Assembly: GCA_030431255.1 (NCBI GenBank) | Contig: JAUIJL010000005.1 | Coordinates: 155,313 to 219,312 of the forward strand | Origin: Thermoanaerobaculia bacterium | GTDB taxonomy: Bacteria; Acidobacteriota; Thermoanaerobaculia; Multivoradales; J023 | Reading direction: 5' to 3' | Length of the DNA: 64,000 bases | Shown here: piece by piece, positions 26,569 to 35,655 of the stretch | Position numbering within the stretch: position 1 is the first letter of the stretch | Layout of the letters: each line of letters begins with the position of its first letter | Notes under the pieces: generated by a model | Told to the model about the DNA's origin: nothing | What the model saw: only the letters and a program-made list of their open reading frames with translations | Databases searched by the model: none | Translations under genes and position numbers: made by a program

Positions 26569-27687
26569 ATGACCGCCCTCCACTGCCCCCACGGCGAAGC
26601 CTGTGGCGCCTGCTCGTTCTTGGGCATGGGCTATTCCGCCCAGCTCCTCCGCAAGCGCCGGATCCTGCGCGCCGCCATGCAACCCTACGAGTCTCTGGCG
26701 CGTTACGACATCGAGGAGTGCTTGCCGTCTCCGAAAATCGACGCCTACCGCAACCGGGCCAAGATGGCCGTGGCGATTTCAAAATATCGAGAGCCGGATC
26801 TCGGCTATTTCCGTCCCCGCAGCCGGGAGATCGAGGACGCCCCGGAGTGCCGAATCCTCGAGGCCGACATCCTCAAAACCACCCGCGATCTTCGCCGTTG
26901 GCTGCGCGACTCTCGGCGTGTTCCTAAGAGCCTCCGCCATGTGGACGTCCGCTGTGGCTCAACATCCGGTCGCCAACACTTGACTATGATCTTCCGCAGC
27001 CGAGAGATGCCGGACTTTGCCCTGGATCAGATCCGTAAGGCCTGCCGCAAAGTCGACGGCATCTCAGTCCATCTCAATCCCAGCTCCGGGCCGCAGGTGA
27101 TCAAAGGGCCGATCCACCACCAATGGGGCGAGCGGGAAGTCTACGTCGAGGTTGGGGAGCTCTCGCTGAGGGTCTCTCCGGGCTCGTTCTTCCAGGTCAA
27201 CCTATCGATCTTGCCGAGAATCCACGAGTTGATGGCCGACTTCATGGGCAAGGGCCATACGTTGGCGGACCTCTATTCCGGCGTCGGCACCCACGGTTTT
27301 GCCCTGCAATCCCGCTTCAAGAAGGTGCTCGCCATCGAGGGGCAACGCAGCTCCGTAGCCGACGCCAAGGCCACGGCCAAGCGGTTCAGGGTCCGTCACA
27401 TGACGGTGGTACCGAAGCCGGTGGAGCGAGCGCTCCGACCGCTGCGGGACGCCGACCCGGACTGCGTGATCATGAACCCCTCCCGCGCCGGGGCCCGAGA
27501 GGACGTGCTCGGCACCCTCGTCGCTTCGGCCGCGAGCAAGATCGCCTATCTTTCGTGCGATCCCCAATCTCTCGCTAGGGATCTGGACGTGCTCGTGGGC
27601 GGAGGTTTCGAGATAGCGTCCGCCCAGCCGATCGACATGATGCCCCAGACCCGACAGGTCGAGGCGTTGGTGCTGCTTCAGCGATAG
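26569..27687 (+). CDS. RNA m5U methyltransferase, RlmC/RlmD (RumA/TrmA) family
   Basis: 372 aa. N-terminal Fe-S ligands CPHGEACGACSF (C-x5-C-x2-C) with a likely fourth Cys in PECRIL, the U-methyltransferase fold with SAM loop LADLYSGVGTHGFAL, and the catalytic Cys in IAYLSCDPQSLARDL. The usual DPPR motif is varied to MNPSRAGAREDV. There is no TRAM domain, which with the length favours an RlmC-like enzyme, but RlmD or another 23S rRNA uridine target cannot be excluded. The start is supported by GGAGGG upstream. Single-gene unit ended by a bidirectional terminator. Confidence 0.85.
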   Translation: MTALHCPHGEACGACSFLGMGYSAQLLRKRRILRAAMQPYESLARYDIEECLPSPKIDAYRNRAKMAVAISKYREPDLGYFRPRSREIEDAPECRILEADILKTTRDLRRWLRDSRRVPKSLRHVDVRCGSTSGRQHLTMIFRSREMPDFALDQIRKACRKVDGISVHLNPSSGPQVIKGPIHHQWGEREVYVEVGELSLRVSPGSFFQVNLSILPRIHELMADFMGKGHTLADLYSGVGTHGFALQSRFKKVLAIEGQRSSVADAKATAKRFRVRHMTVVPKPVERALRPLRDADPDCVIMNPSRAGAREDVLGTLVASAASKIAYLSCDPQSLARDLDVLVGGGFEIASAQPIDMMPQTRQVEALVLLQR

Positions 27688-27720
27688 CCCGGTCTGTCGA
27701 TACCCTCCAGGCGTGAAAAG

Positions 27721-27749
27721 GCCCCGACTCGGAATTTCCGAATCGGGGC
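27721..27749. terminator. Bidirectional hairpin terminator
   Basis: Arms GCCCCGACTCGGAA and TTCCGAATCGGGGC (one G-T/A-C difference) around a 1-base loop, followed by a T-containing stretch on the plus strand and preceded by AAAAG, so it can act for both convergent genes. Confidence 0.85.
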
Positions 27750-27829
27750 TTATCGATTTTCAGAACAGCTGACTTCGAGCCATCCGACCCTACCGAGCTA
27801 GGCTCGATAGGGCCGCATCCAAGCTCGGC

Positions 27830-30800
27830 TCAGGGCGTGGCGCCCGGAGCGCAGGCTTGGAAGTTATCGACTTCGGCCTCGAGGGTCACATTGGCGTCGT
27901 ACGACACCACGTTGGCACCCACCAGCGGTGCCGAGCCGAGGTTGGCGGTCACCGAGCCCTGGAAGCCACCCGCGGGCGTCACCCAGGTCGTGCCGCCGTC
28001 GGTCGAGTATTGGACGCTGTAGACGTCACCGGACTTCTCGATGGCCAGACGAACCGGAGCCGACACGTTGCGCACGTTCGACGCGATGGCCACGTCACCC
28101 GCGCCACCCGCGACCGTGCGAGCGCGGAATTGCAGCACCGAGCCGGCACCACCGAAGTCCGGAACCGCCTGCACCATCACCCGAGCGCCAAAGCTGCCGA
28201 GCCCTGCGCGGATCATCAGTCCGGCCTTACGGTACGGCCCGCCCTGGTCGGTGGGGAATCCGAGAACATCCAGCTCCGCCCGGAAGTCACCTTCGATCTC
28301 GCGATAGACGAAGACTCCGTTATCGCTACCGGCGTAGGCGGTTGTGCCGTCACCGGTGATGTTCAAGGTTCCGCCGGACTCCACGGCGCCGCCTTGATCG
28401 GCGTCACCGATGAACGCGGTCGACCATGCCGGATCGAGGGCCCCGTCTTCGAAGTCGTCGACCAGACAGCCTACGATCGGTCCGCCGTCGTCGACGGAGT
28501 AGCCGAAGCTCAAGCCATTGACGATTTGCCAAGGCCCAACCGTGAGAGCCGCCAGGTTCGGAGTCGCGATGCCGTCCGGATCCACCGTCGGCACGTTCAC
28601 GGCTCCGAGGTCACCCGAGTCGACCGCGATGGAGACGGCGCCGGCAGCGACGGTCAACGAGTAGTTGCCGTCACTGTCGGTGACCGCGGAGGATCCACCG
28701 GCCGTCACATCGACACCCGCGATACCAGGCTCTCCGGCATCGTCCACGCCGTCGCCGTCCAGGTCGTCGAAAATACGACCGGAAAGCTGGGCGGGCCCTT
28801 CGACGTCACAGTCCACAGCGGTGAGCAAGCCGGCGACCGCCGCATCCAAGGCCGCGGGATCGTCGGCACCGACCACGGCGCCCTGGGTGTACCAAGCGGC
28901 GTAGTCCGCCAGACCTTCCGACAACACCGGCGGATTGGCCACCGTGCCCCGCGGGATCAACGAGAAGATGCGGACATCCCCTTGATCGTCCCTCAGGGTC
29001 TCGATCGCCACCATGGTGTCGGCCACCACCTGACCATCGAAGACGCCGATGGACGGGTTGAAGTTGCCCAGCCATGCCACCAGGCCTGCAGGCAGGAAGT
29101 CACCGAAGCCGTCGGTCAAGCCGATGGCGCTGATTTCCGCCTCCTGATAGGCCAAGGGGCCTTCACCCATGCCGTCGATATTCGGAATCATGTCGCTGCC
29201 CAGCACCACCACCGCGCCGCTCGCTGGGTTGCCCTCGGCTTGCAGCACGCCGAGGACCTCATCGAGACTGATCGCCAAGGGCGAGGTCACCAACGGATCC
29301 ACCGGATCGGTCACCGGCATCGAGAAGCTGCCCAGCAGATCGGCGATCGCCGCCGGCGAGCTGAACCCGGCTTCCAGGGTGGCACCCGAGGCGAGGTTGA
29401 TCGCCGCGTCGCTACCGCCGTTGACCGTGACCAACGCCGCACGGGCGCTGCCGGAGCGCAGGGCGAGCCCTTCCAACATGGTCACCAACGCGTTGCGAGC
29501 GGCGTCATGTTTGGAGATGCCGGAGCCGCCGTGATCGCGACCCATGGAGCCGGAACGGTCCAGGACCACCACCACGTCGAGATCGGCTTCCGGATCGCAC
29601 TCGAAAGTGGTCGGGTTGACCGCCTCGCCTTCCGGTCGGCACAGCGCGGCGTTGTCGAAGGACATGGTGAGCGCCTGGGAAGGATCGTAGGACGTCACCG
29701 TCGGGCCGGATAGAACCGCCGGACCGGCCGCGATGGTGGTCTCGCCACCGGCACCACCCATCGGATGGATCCAGCTGGCTCCAGCGTCGGTGGAGTAGTA
29801 GACGCTCCAATCGTCACCGCGACGTTGGATGGCCACTCGAACCGGCAGGGCCACATTCGGCACGGTGGAAGCCAGCTCGAAGGCGACCCCATTCTCGTCC
29901 CGAGCGTCGAACATCAGGGCGGTCGTACCGCTCGTGCCCACACCCCGTGACGGGAAGGCGGGCAGATAGTGGACGGAGACCCTCGCCGCATTCGGCGCCA
30001 AGCCCGCCCGTGCCATCAGACCGCCCTTGCGGTATGCACCACCGGCATCGACCGGCACGTCGACGATATCCAGCTCCATGCGGAAATCACCGGCCACGGT
30101 CTGGTGCACGAAGGCCCCGTTGTCGTTGCCATGGTAAAGCTCAGAGCCGGTGCCCGAAAGCTCCAGCACTCCGCTGCTGACCGTGGCGGTGGCGCCCACC
30201 GCATCGCCGATGTCGGCAACACCCCAAACCCCGGAGAGCTCGGTGCCGCCGAATTCGTCGACACAACAACCGCGATTGTCGATGGTGCCCAAGCAGGCGT
30301 TAGCCGGCGCGTCACACACGTCACCGATGCCGTCGCCGTCGATGTCGGCTTGGTCGGGATTGTTGGTCTCCGGACAATTGTCCACGTCACCGCACACCCC
30401 ATCCGCGTCCACGTCGTTGTCGGCGTCGAGCGGGCAGCTGTCACAGGCATCGCCGATACCGTCGAGATCGGCATCCTCCTGCAAGGGGTTGGGGGTTTCG
30501 GGACAGTTGTCGTCGATATCCGGAACCCCGTCATCATCGGAATCCAAACCGAGCACTGTCAAGGTAGCGACGGCCGGAGCCGACTGGCGAATGCCGTCGA
30601 GGAAGAGGTTGCTCGTAGTGTTGACGTAGTCGCCGGCCGTTGCCGACGCCGGGATCAACAAGTCCACGGAGAAGGTGCAGCTACCCCCCGGCAAGAGATC
30701 GATGCCCTGCATGGTGAGGAAGGTCGCTCCGTCGAGAATCGATTCCTCACCGCAATCGCTGAACGACGGCAGCCCAATAGCGAGCGTGCCGGGCAACATC

Positions 30801-33800
30801 GCGCCCAAATCGTCGAAGAACGCCAGACCGCGGGCCGAGGAGGTCGAGCTCTCGTTCCTGATGGTGAAGGTGAGCGTGACGCCGCTGCCGGCCTCCACCA
30901 CACCGCTGAACGATTTGGCGAAGGTCAGCCTGTCGACCTCCAGCTCGGCGGTGGCGGCATTGCCGGAGACCGTCAATCCCCCGACCAAACCCGTCACCCC
31001 GCTGGTGACGTTGATCAACGAGGAATCCAAGTCCACATCCGTCGGCACGGCGACCGTCACCGCAAAGGTGCAAGAAGCACCCGCCGCTAGGCTACCGCCG
31101 GTGAACGAAAGCAGACCTGTGCCGCTGATTTCAGATCCAACGCCGCACACATCGGCCAGAGTGCCGCTGGTGGACGCCAGCCCGGTGGCCACAGCATCGA
31201 GATCATCGGTGAACGAGATATCGGTCACCGCATCCTCTCCCAGGTTTTCGAGGGTAAAGCTGAGGGTCACATCCTCGCCCGGAGCCACCGGATCGTCGGT
31301 GAAGTCCTTGGACAGACCCAGCACCTCGGAGGCGACCTCGAGAATCGCCGAAGCTGGATCCAAGACCACCGAGGATCCGCCGACGGTGCCGCTGAGGTTG
31401 GAGGTGCTGGTCAAATAATCGCCCGACGCCGCGCTGGTCGGCATGGTCACCGTCACCGCAAAGGTGCAGGACTCACCCGCCGCCAGATTTCCCTGTTGGA
31501 AAATCACGAAGGTGCCGGAAACGATCAAGGACGAGCCGGCGCCACAGGGATCCGTCGTCGGCGGAGCCGTGACCGCGACCCCGGACACCAGGTTCAGATT
31601 GTGGGTGAATACCATTCCAGCGGCCGCCAAGCCCACACTGGTGTTCTCGATCGTGTACTCCAGTGTGGCATCGCCACCGGCGATCACCGGATCGTCGACG
31701 AAATCCATCGAGAACGACAGACCCGAGACCAGCAAGTCGTCCTGAGCAGACACACCGATCACTGTGGTGCCGTCGGATTCCGAAACCACGTTCGAGGTGA
31801 CGTTGGAATAGGTTCCCGGAAGGGCGTCCACCGGCACCTGTAAGGTCACGCCGAAGGTGCAGGTCTCGCCCGGCTCCAGGCTGCCGCCCGTGAAGGAGAG
31901 GTTGGTGGTACCGCTGATCTCAGAACCCGGCCCGCACACATCGCTAGCGGGCAACCCGATTGCGGTCAGACCGGTCAACGTCGAGGTGAGGTCGTCGGTA
32001 AAGGCAATCGCCGAAGAGCCCACGGGGGCTTCCTCGCCCAACGAAAGCGTGAATTCGAGGGTCACCGTGTCGCCGGGAGCCACCGGATCGTCGATAAAGG
32101 CCTTGCGCAACAGCGGGCTGCCCGCGACATTCAAGGAATCGCTCGCCGCGCTTCCCGTGGTCGCCTCACCATCTACCGTTGCAGTCAAGTCGCTGGTGGT
32201 ATTTAGGTAGATGCCCGGCGGTGCGTTCTCGGGAATCGACAGGTCCACGGAGAACGTACAGGATCCACCGCCCGCCAGATTGCCGCCGCTGACTTGCAGC
32301 GTGAGCTCAGCACCGACGTCCACCGCCACGATATTCGAACCGCTGCCACAGAATCCCGGGGCGGGAAGCGAGGCGACGGCCACACCCGAGAGGAAGGCGT
32401 CCAAGTTGTCGGTAAACCCGATGCCGGTCACGTTCGCCGTGCCGCTCGGATTGGTCACCGCAAATTCCATGGTCACGGTATCGCCGGCACCCACCGTCGC
32501 CGCCGAGAAGGTCTTGGTCAAGGTCGGAGCCGCGGTGACGAATAGAAGGTCAGTCGCGGTCAAACCCGTGGTCGGTCGGCCACCCACGTTGCCGGAGATC
32601 GCGCTCGTCTCGTTGAGGTATTGACCAGGAACCGCACCCGCGGGCACATCCAAGGTGACAGAGAAGGTACAAGACCCCTCAGCCCCCAGGTTTCCGCCGG
32701 TCAGTGTCAGCAAGCTCGTTCCAGTCAAGGTCGAGCCGGGTCCGCACGGATCGATGAGCGGAAGCCCAGTCGCGATCACTCCGGAAAGCATCGCGTCCAA
32801 ATCGTCGGTGAAGGTGATGCCGGTCGCTCCGTCGCGACGTTCGAGATTGCGAATCGTGAATTCCAAGTCCACCGAATCGCCGGCGCGCACCGGATCGTTG
32901 GTGAACGATTTGGTCAGCGCGATTCTTTCGATGGTCACCGTCAAGGCGGCGGTCGCTTTGCCACTGCTGCCGGCCGAAGAGCTCAGCTCGCCACTGAGAT
33001 TCTCCAACACACCCACAGAGTTGCCGAGCACGTCCACAGAGACCGTACAGCTGCTGTTCGCCGCCATCAATCCACCAAATGCGGCGAAAGAAATCGTGTT
33101 GCTACCGGACGCTGCGGTGACGATTCCATTTTGACAAGTCGTCGAGGCATTGGAGGGGCTAGCCACTTCCATGCCCGTGGGCATGGCGTCCGTAAAGTTG
33201 AGGTTGAATACGAAATTCGAATTCGCGCTATTGTCGATCGTAAACGTGAGCGTCGAGCGTCCGCCGAATCGCACCGCGGTGGAAGAAAAGGCCTTTGAAA
33301 AACCCGGCCGGTTGTTGGCAACGGTCAAATTGGCCGACGAGCTGCCGCTGTTGCCGGCGCTGGAGGTCAGATCACCCGTAGTGTTGGTGAAAGTCCCCGC
33401 CGAGGCGCCGATGACATTGATTTCAATCGTGCAGCTGCCCGAAGCCGCAACGGCACCGCTGATTAGCGAAATCGCGCTCCCCCCGTCCGGAGCGCTCAAG
33501 GTTCCCAAACAGGACGACGCGGCCCCCGATGGCGTCGCGATCGTCACGCCCGCCGGCAGATTGTCGGAAAACGCCAGATCCGTCACCGGTGCGGCGGTCC
33601 CGTTGGTGATGGTCAACACCAGAGTGCTGACGCTTCCGGGCCCAATTGTGGAAGGAGCAAAAGACTGTTGGAAGGAGGGTTGCGCCATCGCGGCATTGGC
33701 GAAGGCACAGAGCATGAGGAAAAGCACGATGGACACGATGGCAGGCCGAGCATGACCTCGGCCATCGAAGAGAGAGTCGGTGATCCTAGGTCTGGTCGAC

Positions 33801-33835
33801 CCGTCACCTGTAACTTCAGCAATCAAAGATCTCAT
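27830..33835 (-). CDS. Giant secreted DUF11-type repeat protein with VWA domain
   Basis: 2001 aa. After a Sec signal (IVLFLMLCAFANAAMAQ) come about eight ~125-residue DUF11-like beta repeats with the recurring start KSFTDDPVAPGDTVTLEFT and the recurring DPCGPGS/SFTGGSLAAGASCTF segments (residues ~50-1125). Next are thrombospondin type 3-like Ca-binding repeats (DSDDDGVPDIDDNCP, ~1130-1225), a DUF1349/laminin-G-like domain (~1240-1410), a von Willebrand A domain with MIDAS motif VVVLDRSGSMG (~1425-1660), an SdrD-B-like module (GRIFDDLDGDGVDDAGEPG, ~1690-1790) and a second DUF1349-like domain to the end. A surface or matrix adhesin is inferred. The start is an ATG with AAAGGG upstream. Confidence 0.85.
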   Translation of the reverse strand: MRSLIAEVTGDGSTRPRITDSLFDGRGHARPAIVSIVLFLMLCAFANAAMAQPSFQQSFAPSTIGPGSVSTLVLTITNGTAAPVTDLAFSDNLPAGVTIATPSGAASSCLGTLSAPDGGSAISLISGAVAASGSCTIEINVIGASAGTFTNTTGDLTSSAGNSGSSSANLTVANNRPGFSKAFSSTAVRFGGRSTLTFTIDNSANSNFVFNLNFTDAMPTGMEVASPSNASTTCQNGIVTAASGSNTISFAAFGGLMAANSSCTVSVDVLGNSVGVLENLSGELSSSAGSSGKATAALTVTIERIALTKSFTNDPVRAGDSVDLEFTIRNLERRDGATGITFTDDLDAMLSGVIATGLPLIDPCGPGSTLTGTSLLTLTGGNLGAEGSCTFSVTLDVPAGAVPGQYLNETSAISGNVGGRPTTGLTATDLLFVTAAPTLTKTFSAATVGAGDTVTMEFAVTNPSGTANVTGIGFTDNLDAFLSGVAVASLPAPGFCGSGSNIVAVDVGAELTLQVSGGNLAGGGSCTFSVDLSIPENAPPGIYLNTTSDLTATVDGEATTGSAASDSLNVAGSPLLRKAFIDDPVAPGDTVTLEFTLSLGEEAPVGSSAIAFTDDLTSTLTGLTAIGLPASDVCGPGSEISGTTNLSFTGGSLEPGETCTFGVTLQVPVDALPGTYSNVTSNVVSESDGTTVIGVSAQDDLLVSGLSFSMDFVDDPVIAGGDATLEYTIENTSVGLAAAGMVFTHNLNLVSGVAVTAPPTTDPCGAGSSLIVSGTFVIFQQGNLAAGESCTFAVTVTMPTSAASGDYLTSTSNLSGTVGGSSVVLDPASAILEVASEVLGLSKDFTDDPVAPGEDVTLSFTLENLGEDAVTDISFTDDLDAVATGLASTSGTLADVCGVGSEISGTGLLSFTGGSLAAGASCTFAVTVAVPTDVDLDSSLINVTSGVTGLVGGLTVSGNAATAELEVDRLTFAKSFSGVVEAGSGVTLTFTIRNESSTSSARGLAFFDDLGAMLPGTLAIGLPSFSDCGEESILDGATFLTMQGIDLLPGGSCTFSVDLLIPASATAGDYVNTTSNLFLDGIRQSAPAVATLTVLGLDSDDDGVPDIDDNCPETPNPLQEDADLDGIGDACDSCPLDADNDVDADGVCGDVDNCPETNNPDQADIDGDGIGDVCDAPANACLGTIDNRGCCVDEFGGTELSGVWGVADIGDAVGATATVSSGVLELSGTGSELYHGNDNGAFVHQTVAGDFRMELDIVDVPVDAGGAYRKGGLMARAGLAPNAARVSVHYLPAFPSRGVGTSGTTALMFDARDENGVAFELASTVPNVALPVRVAIQRRGDDWSVYYSTDAGASWIHPMGGAGGETTIAAGPAVLSGPTVTSYDPSQALTMSFDNAALCRPEGEAVNPTTFECDPEADLDVVVVLDRSGSMGRDHGGSGISKHDAARNALVTMLEGLALRSGSARAALVTVNGGSDAAINLASGATLEAGFSSPAAIADLLGSFSMPVTDPVDPLVTSPLAISLDEVLGVLQAEGNPASGAVVVLGSDMIPNIDGMGEGPLAYQEAEISAIGLTDGFGDFLPAGLVAWLGNFNPSIGVFDGQVVADTMVAIETLRDDQGDVRIFSLIPRGTVANPPVLSEGLADYAAWYTQGAVVGADDPAALDAAVAGLLTAVDCDVEGPAQLSGRIFDDLDGDGVDDAGEPGIAGVDVTAGGSSAVTDSDGNYSLTVAAGAVSIAVDSGDLGAVNVPTVDPDGIATPNLAALTVGPWQIVNGLSFGYSVDDGGPIVGCLVDDFEDGALDPAWSTAFIGDADQGGAVESGGTLNITGDGTTAYAGSDNGVFVYREIEGDFRAELDVLGFPTDQGGPYRKAGLMIRAGLGSFGARVMVQAVPDFGGAGSVLQFRARTVAGGAGDVAIASNVRNVSAPVRLAIEKSGDVYSVQYSTDGGTTWVTPAGGFQGSVTANLGSAPLVGANVVSYDANVTLEAEVDNFQACAPGATP

Positions 33836-34516
33836 TAGGTCCCTTTCTTGTGACCCTCGCGAGCCTTCCTCGCGGGGCCAAAAAGATCCAAATCAAAACG
33901 CGGCTCAGCACACTTGGGCATGTGTCGGCACCCATCATCGAAGCGGCAGCACCTCAGCCACCTCGATTTTGACTAACCTAAAAGGCGAAAAAGAATCTCG
34001 CAACGCACCTGAGGGATTCGTAGCATTCAGAAAAACCACGAACAGCACATCAACTTTGCATTTCCCGTGCACACAGCAACAAATTCAGGCAAATCATCAG
34101 AGCCATATTACCATTCTGACGCCCATCCAATTTCGCAATACGTGAGAGCAATCTCTCGAAAAAAGCATTGACCCAGGCTCTTCAGACAGCAACAAGGCCA
34201 ATTTCACCCCCCGTCCTTGCAACCGTTCGTGAGTCACGAAAACCAACTACTTACAAGTCCCTCAATCTATATTGCGCAGGCTCTCGGCTTAACACATCAA
34301 GAAAAAACCAACCTGATCCAAAAAACTTCGAATCGCAGATGTCTCCACCCAAGTAAACCAAAACCGCCATAAAAACATATGCGCATTCTCAGAATATTCT
34401 TTCTGAATGAGGTCGATCTACAGAATTCGCCGCATCAGCTGCGGAAGGGAAAGGTCAAGGGGCAATCGGGGGCAAGACGACTTCTAAGCACAACCGCAGG
34501 ACAAATATCCGCCAGC
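33836..34516. other. AT-rich gap between surface-protein gene and mobile array
   Basis: About 680 bases noticeably richer in A/T than the chromosome around them. I see no convincing gene on either strand; open frames are short and look random. The part next to 33835 contains a GCGAGG/GGCTCGC-type hairpin in the 5' leader of the surface-protein gene. The rest may be the decayed remains of the original Rhs tip region (see findings). Confidence 0.5.
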
Positions 34517-34759
34517 TTAATAGCTCGCTTCCGGTATCCCCCTTGGGACAGGGGAACAGCCCACCATCAACCCGTCGTAAGCAGACGGGTAACCCTCTAT
34601 GCAGGTTTCACTTAAGGTCGGCTGGGCCCTAGCGCGGGCAGGCTCTTCGAGCTCGAAACCCCAGACGCGAGTTTCGGCGTAGCTCGGCGCCGCCGGGGAG
34701 GCGATCATCGGCGCCAAGATCGCGAGCGCCAGGAGCAGGATTCGGGTTAGGGATCTCAC
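34517..34759 (-). CDS. Unit 1 secretory leader ORF fused to a truncated remnant
   Basis: 80 aa from a GTG. A Sec signal peptide (MRSLTRILLLALAILAPMIA, then SPAAPSYA) is followed by a ~40-residue segment (TRVWGFELEEPARARAQPTL, SETCIEGYPSAYDG, MVGC) ending in SPVPRG at the element boundary. Beyond the boundary only IPEASY follows before a stop, so here the leader has no toxin attached. An open frame continues upstream of the GTG to 34918, but that part lies in DNA that differs by an insertion in units 3 and 4, and it would place the signal peptide 58 residues inside the protein. A TACAAT box (34766-34771, minus strand) sits 7 bases upstream, so the mRNA could be leaderless. Confidence 0.65.
   Translation of the reverse strand: MRSLTRILLLALAILAPMIASPAAPSYAETRVWGFELEEPARARAQPTLSETCIEGYPSAYDGLMVGCSPVPRGIPEASY
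34539..34549. repeat. Attachment core, array left end
   Basis: CCCCTTGGGAC, reading Val-Pro-Arg-Gly on the minus strand. To its right is the leader-side arm AGGGGAACAGC; to its left is CTTCCGGTATC, which matches the tip B-side arm except for one base. Confidence 0.85.
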
Positions 34760-35016
34760 GGCCCTATTGTAAGCCGCCGCCGGCAAGGCCGGCGACCGGC
34801 GGCCCTCGGCTGTGGGCGCCGAGGACCGCGGGAGAAAACCATGAATCGTTGAAAAAGAGCCGGAGATCTCTCTCTGAGCCGACGGCAGCTTAGTACCGCC
34901 AGCGGTAACGACCATCATTTTTGTAATTTTTGGTGCATTTGGTGATGGCCGAAGCGGAACGCTAGAGCGGACGTCGCCGAGCCTCCGCCGCTCAGCTCGA
35001 AGCCTTCGGCCGCCAA

Positions 35017-35220
35017 AACTGGAAGGTAGTCGTCGGCGAGAGGTTGAATGTCCGGGCTTTTATCGCCGGCTTTCTTCCACTTTGGGCGGTTTTTGGCCCC
35101 ATGAGCCCCATCACGCCGTCAGCTCAGATTCGACCAATTTGGAAGATAGCTTTGGGCGAGAGGTTGAGTTTCCGGGCTTTGGCTGTCGGCTCTCTTACAC
35201 CTTTGGCGGTTTTTCACCCC
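35017..35220. repeat. Imperfect 120-bp direct duplication (unit 1)
   Basis: Two diverged copies about 120 bases apart, each with GGCGAGAGGTTGA followed by a TCCGGGCTTT segment and ending in GGCGGTTTTT. Units 3 and 4 have a single related copy (for example 49578-49660). Unit 2 has the same pair at 42293-42496. No gene is seen here. Confidence 0.65.
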
Positions 35221-35260
35221 TTGATCACCTTCGCGCCCCGGAAAAACGCCACCCTGTTTT

Positions 35261-35331
35261 TCCTTTAGCCGCTTCCGGGGGCCTGGGCAGGCGTCGCCGA
35301 TGGAGTGGTTTAAAGACAGGCGGCTAAAGGA
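35261..35331. repeat. 12-bp inverted repeat TCCTTTAGCCGC (unit 1)
   Basis: Arms TCCTTTAGCCGC (35261-35272) and GCGGCTAAAGGA (35320-35331) around a 47-base spacer. Conserved in all units (42537-42607, 49703-49773, 56589-56659) although the spacer sequence varies. Confidence 0.8.
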
Positions 35332-35369
35332 GAAAGAGCGAGCGTTCTTCCGCCTTTCTCCGGGCTTTT

Positions 35370-35566
35370 GCAGTGTGCGCCAGCACTCTGCAAGTCATGC
35401 GACGAGCAGTGTGGCCCGGCCGCCGGGGCCACTCTGCGGATGTCGAAGGCGTAGCCGGCTCTCTCGAGAGTGCCGCCGAAGGCCTGGGGAACCTTCTAAC
35501 CAGTGTGCCGTCCTCGGCCACGCTGCAGTTTGCCTCGACGAGCAGTGTGCCGCTTCGGCACTCTGC
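35370..35566. repeat. Cluster of four GCAGTGTG...CACTCTGC hairpins (unit 1)
   Basis: Four hairpins at 35370-35391, 35406-35437, 35501-35525 and 35542-35566. The outer stem is constant and, apart from the third copy, always contains a T-T mismatch in the middle; inner stems and loops vary in sequence and length but stay self-complementary (for example CCG-CTT-CGG). They look like iterons or protein/RNA recognition hairpins. Confidence 0.75.
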
Positions 35567-35655
35567 GGACTTTGAAGGGCACGGGGAATTGAATCCAGAA
35601 AGACCTTTAAAGACCTAGGATTCTGGAGGGGGCGATCGGGGGTGGGTGGGCTTTC

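Noticed and set aside
27857-29713. 618-aa plus-strand frame opposite the surface-protein gene
   Set aside because: His/Arg-rich composition and lack of any domain show it is an antisense shadow.
34500-34600. tRNA gene as integration target of the recombinase
   Set aside because: No tRNA-like cloverleaf is visible at any junction; the target is the VPRG codons of a toxin gene.
35368-35575. Hairpin cluster as a CRISPR array
   Set aside because: Repeats are short, imperfect inverted repeats with self-complementary interiors, not direct repeats with unique spacers, and no cas genes are present.
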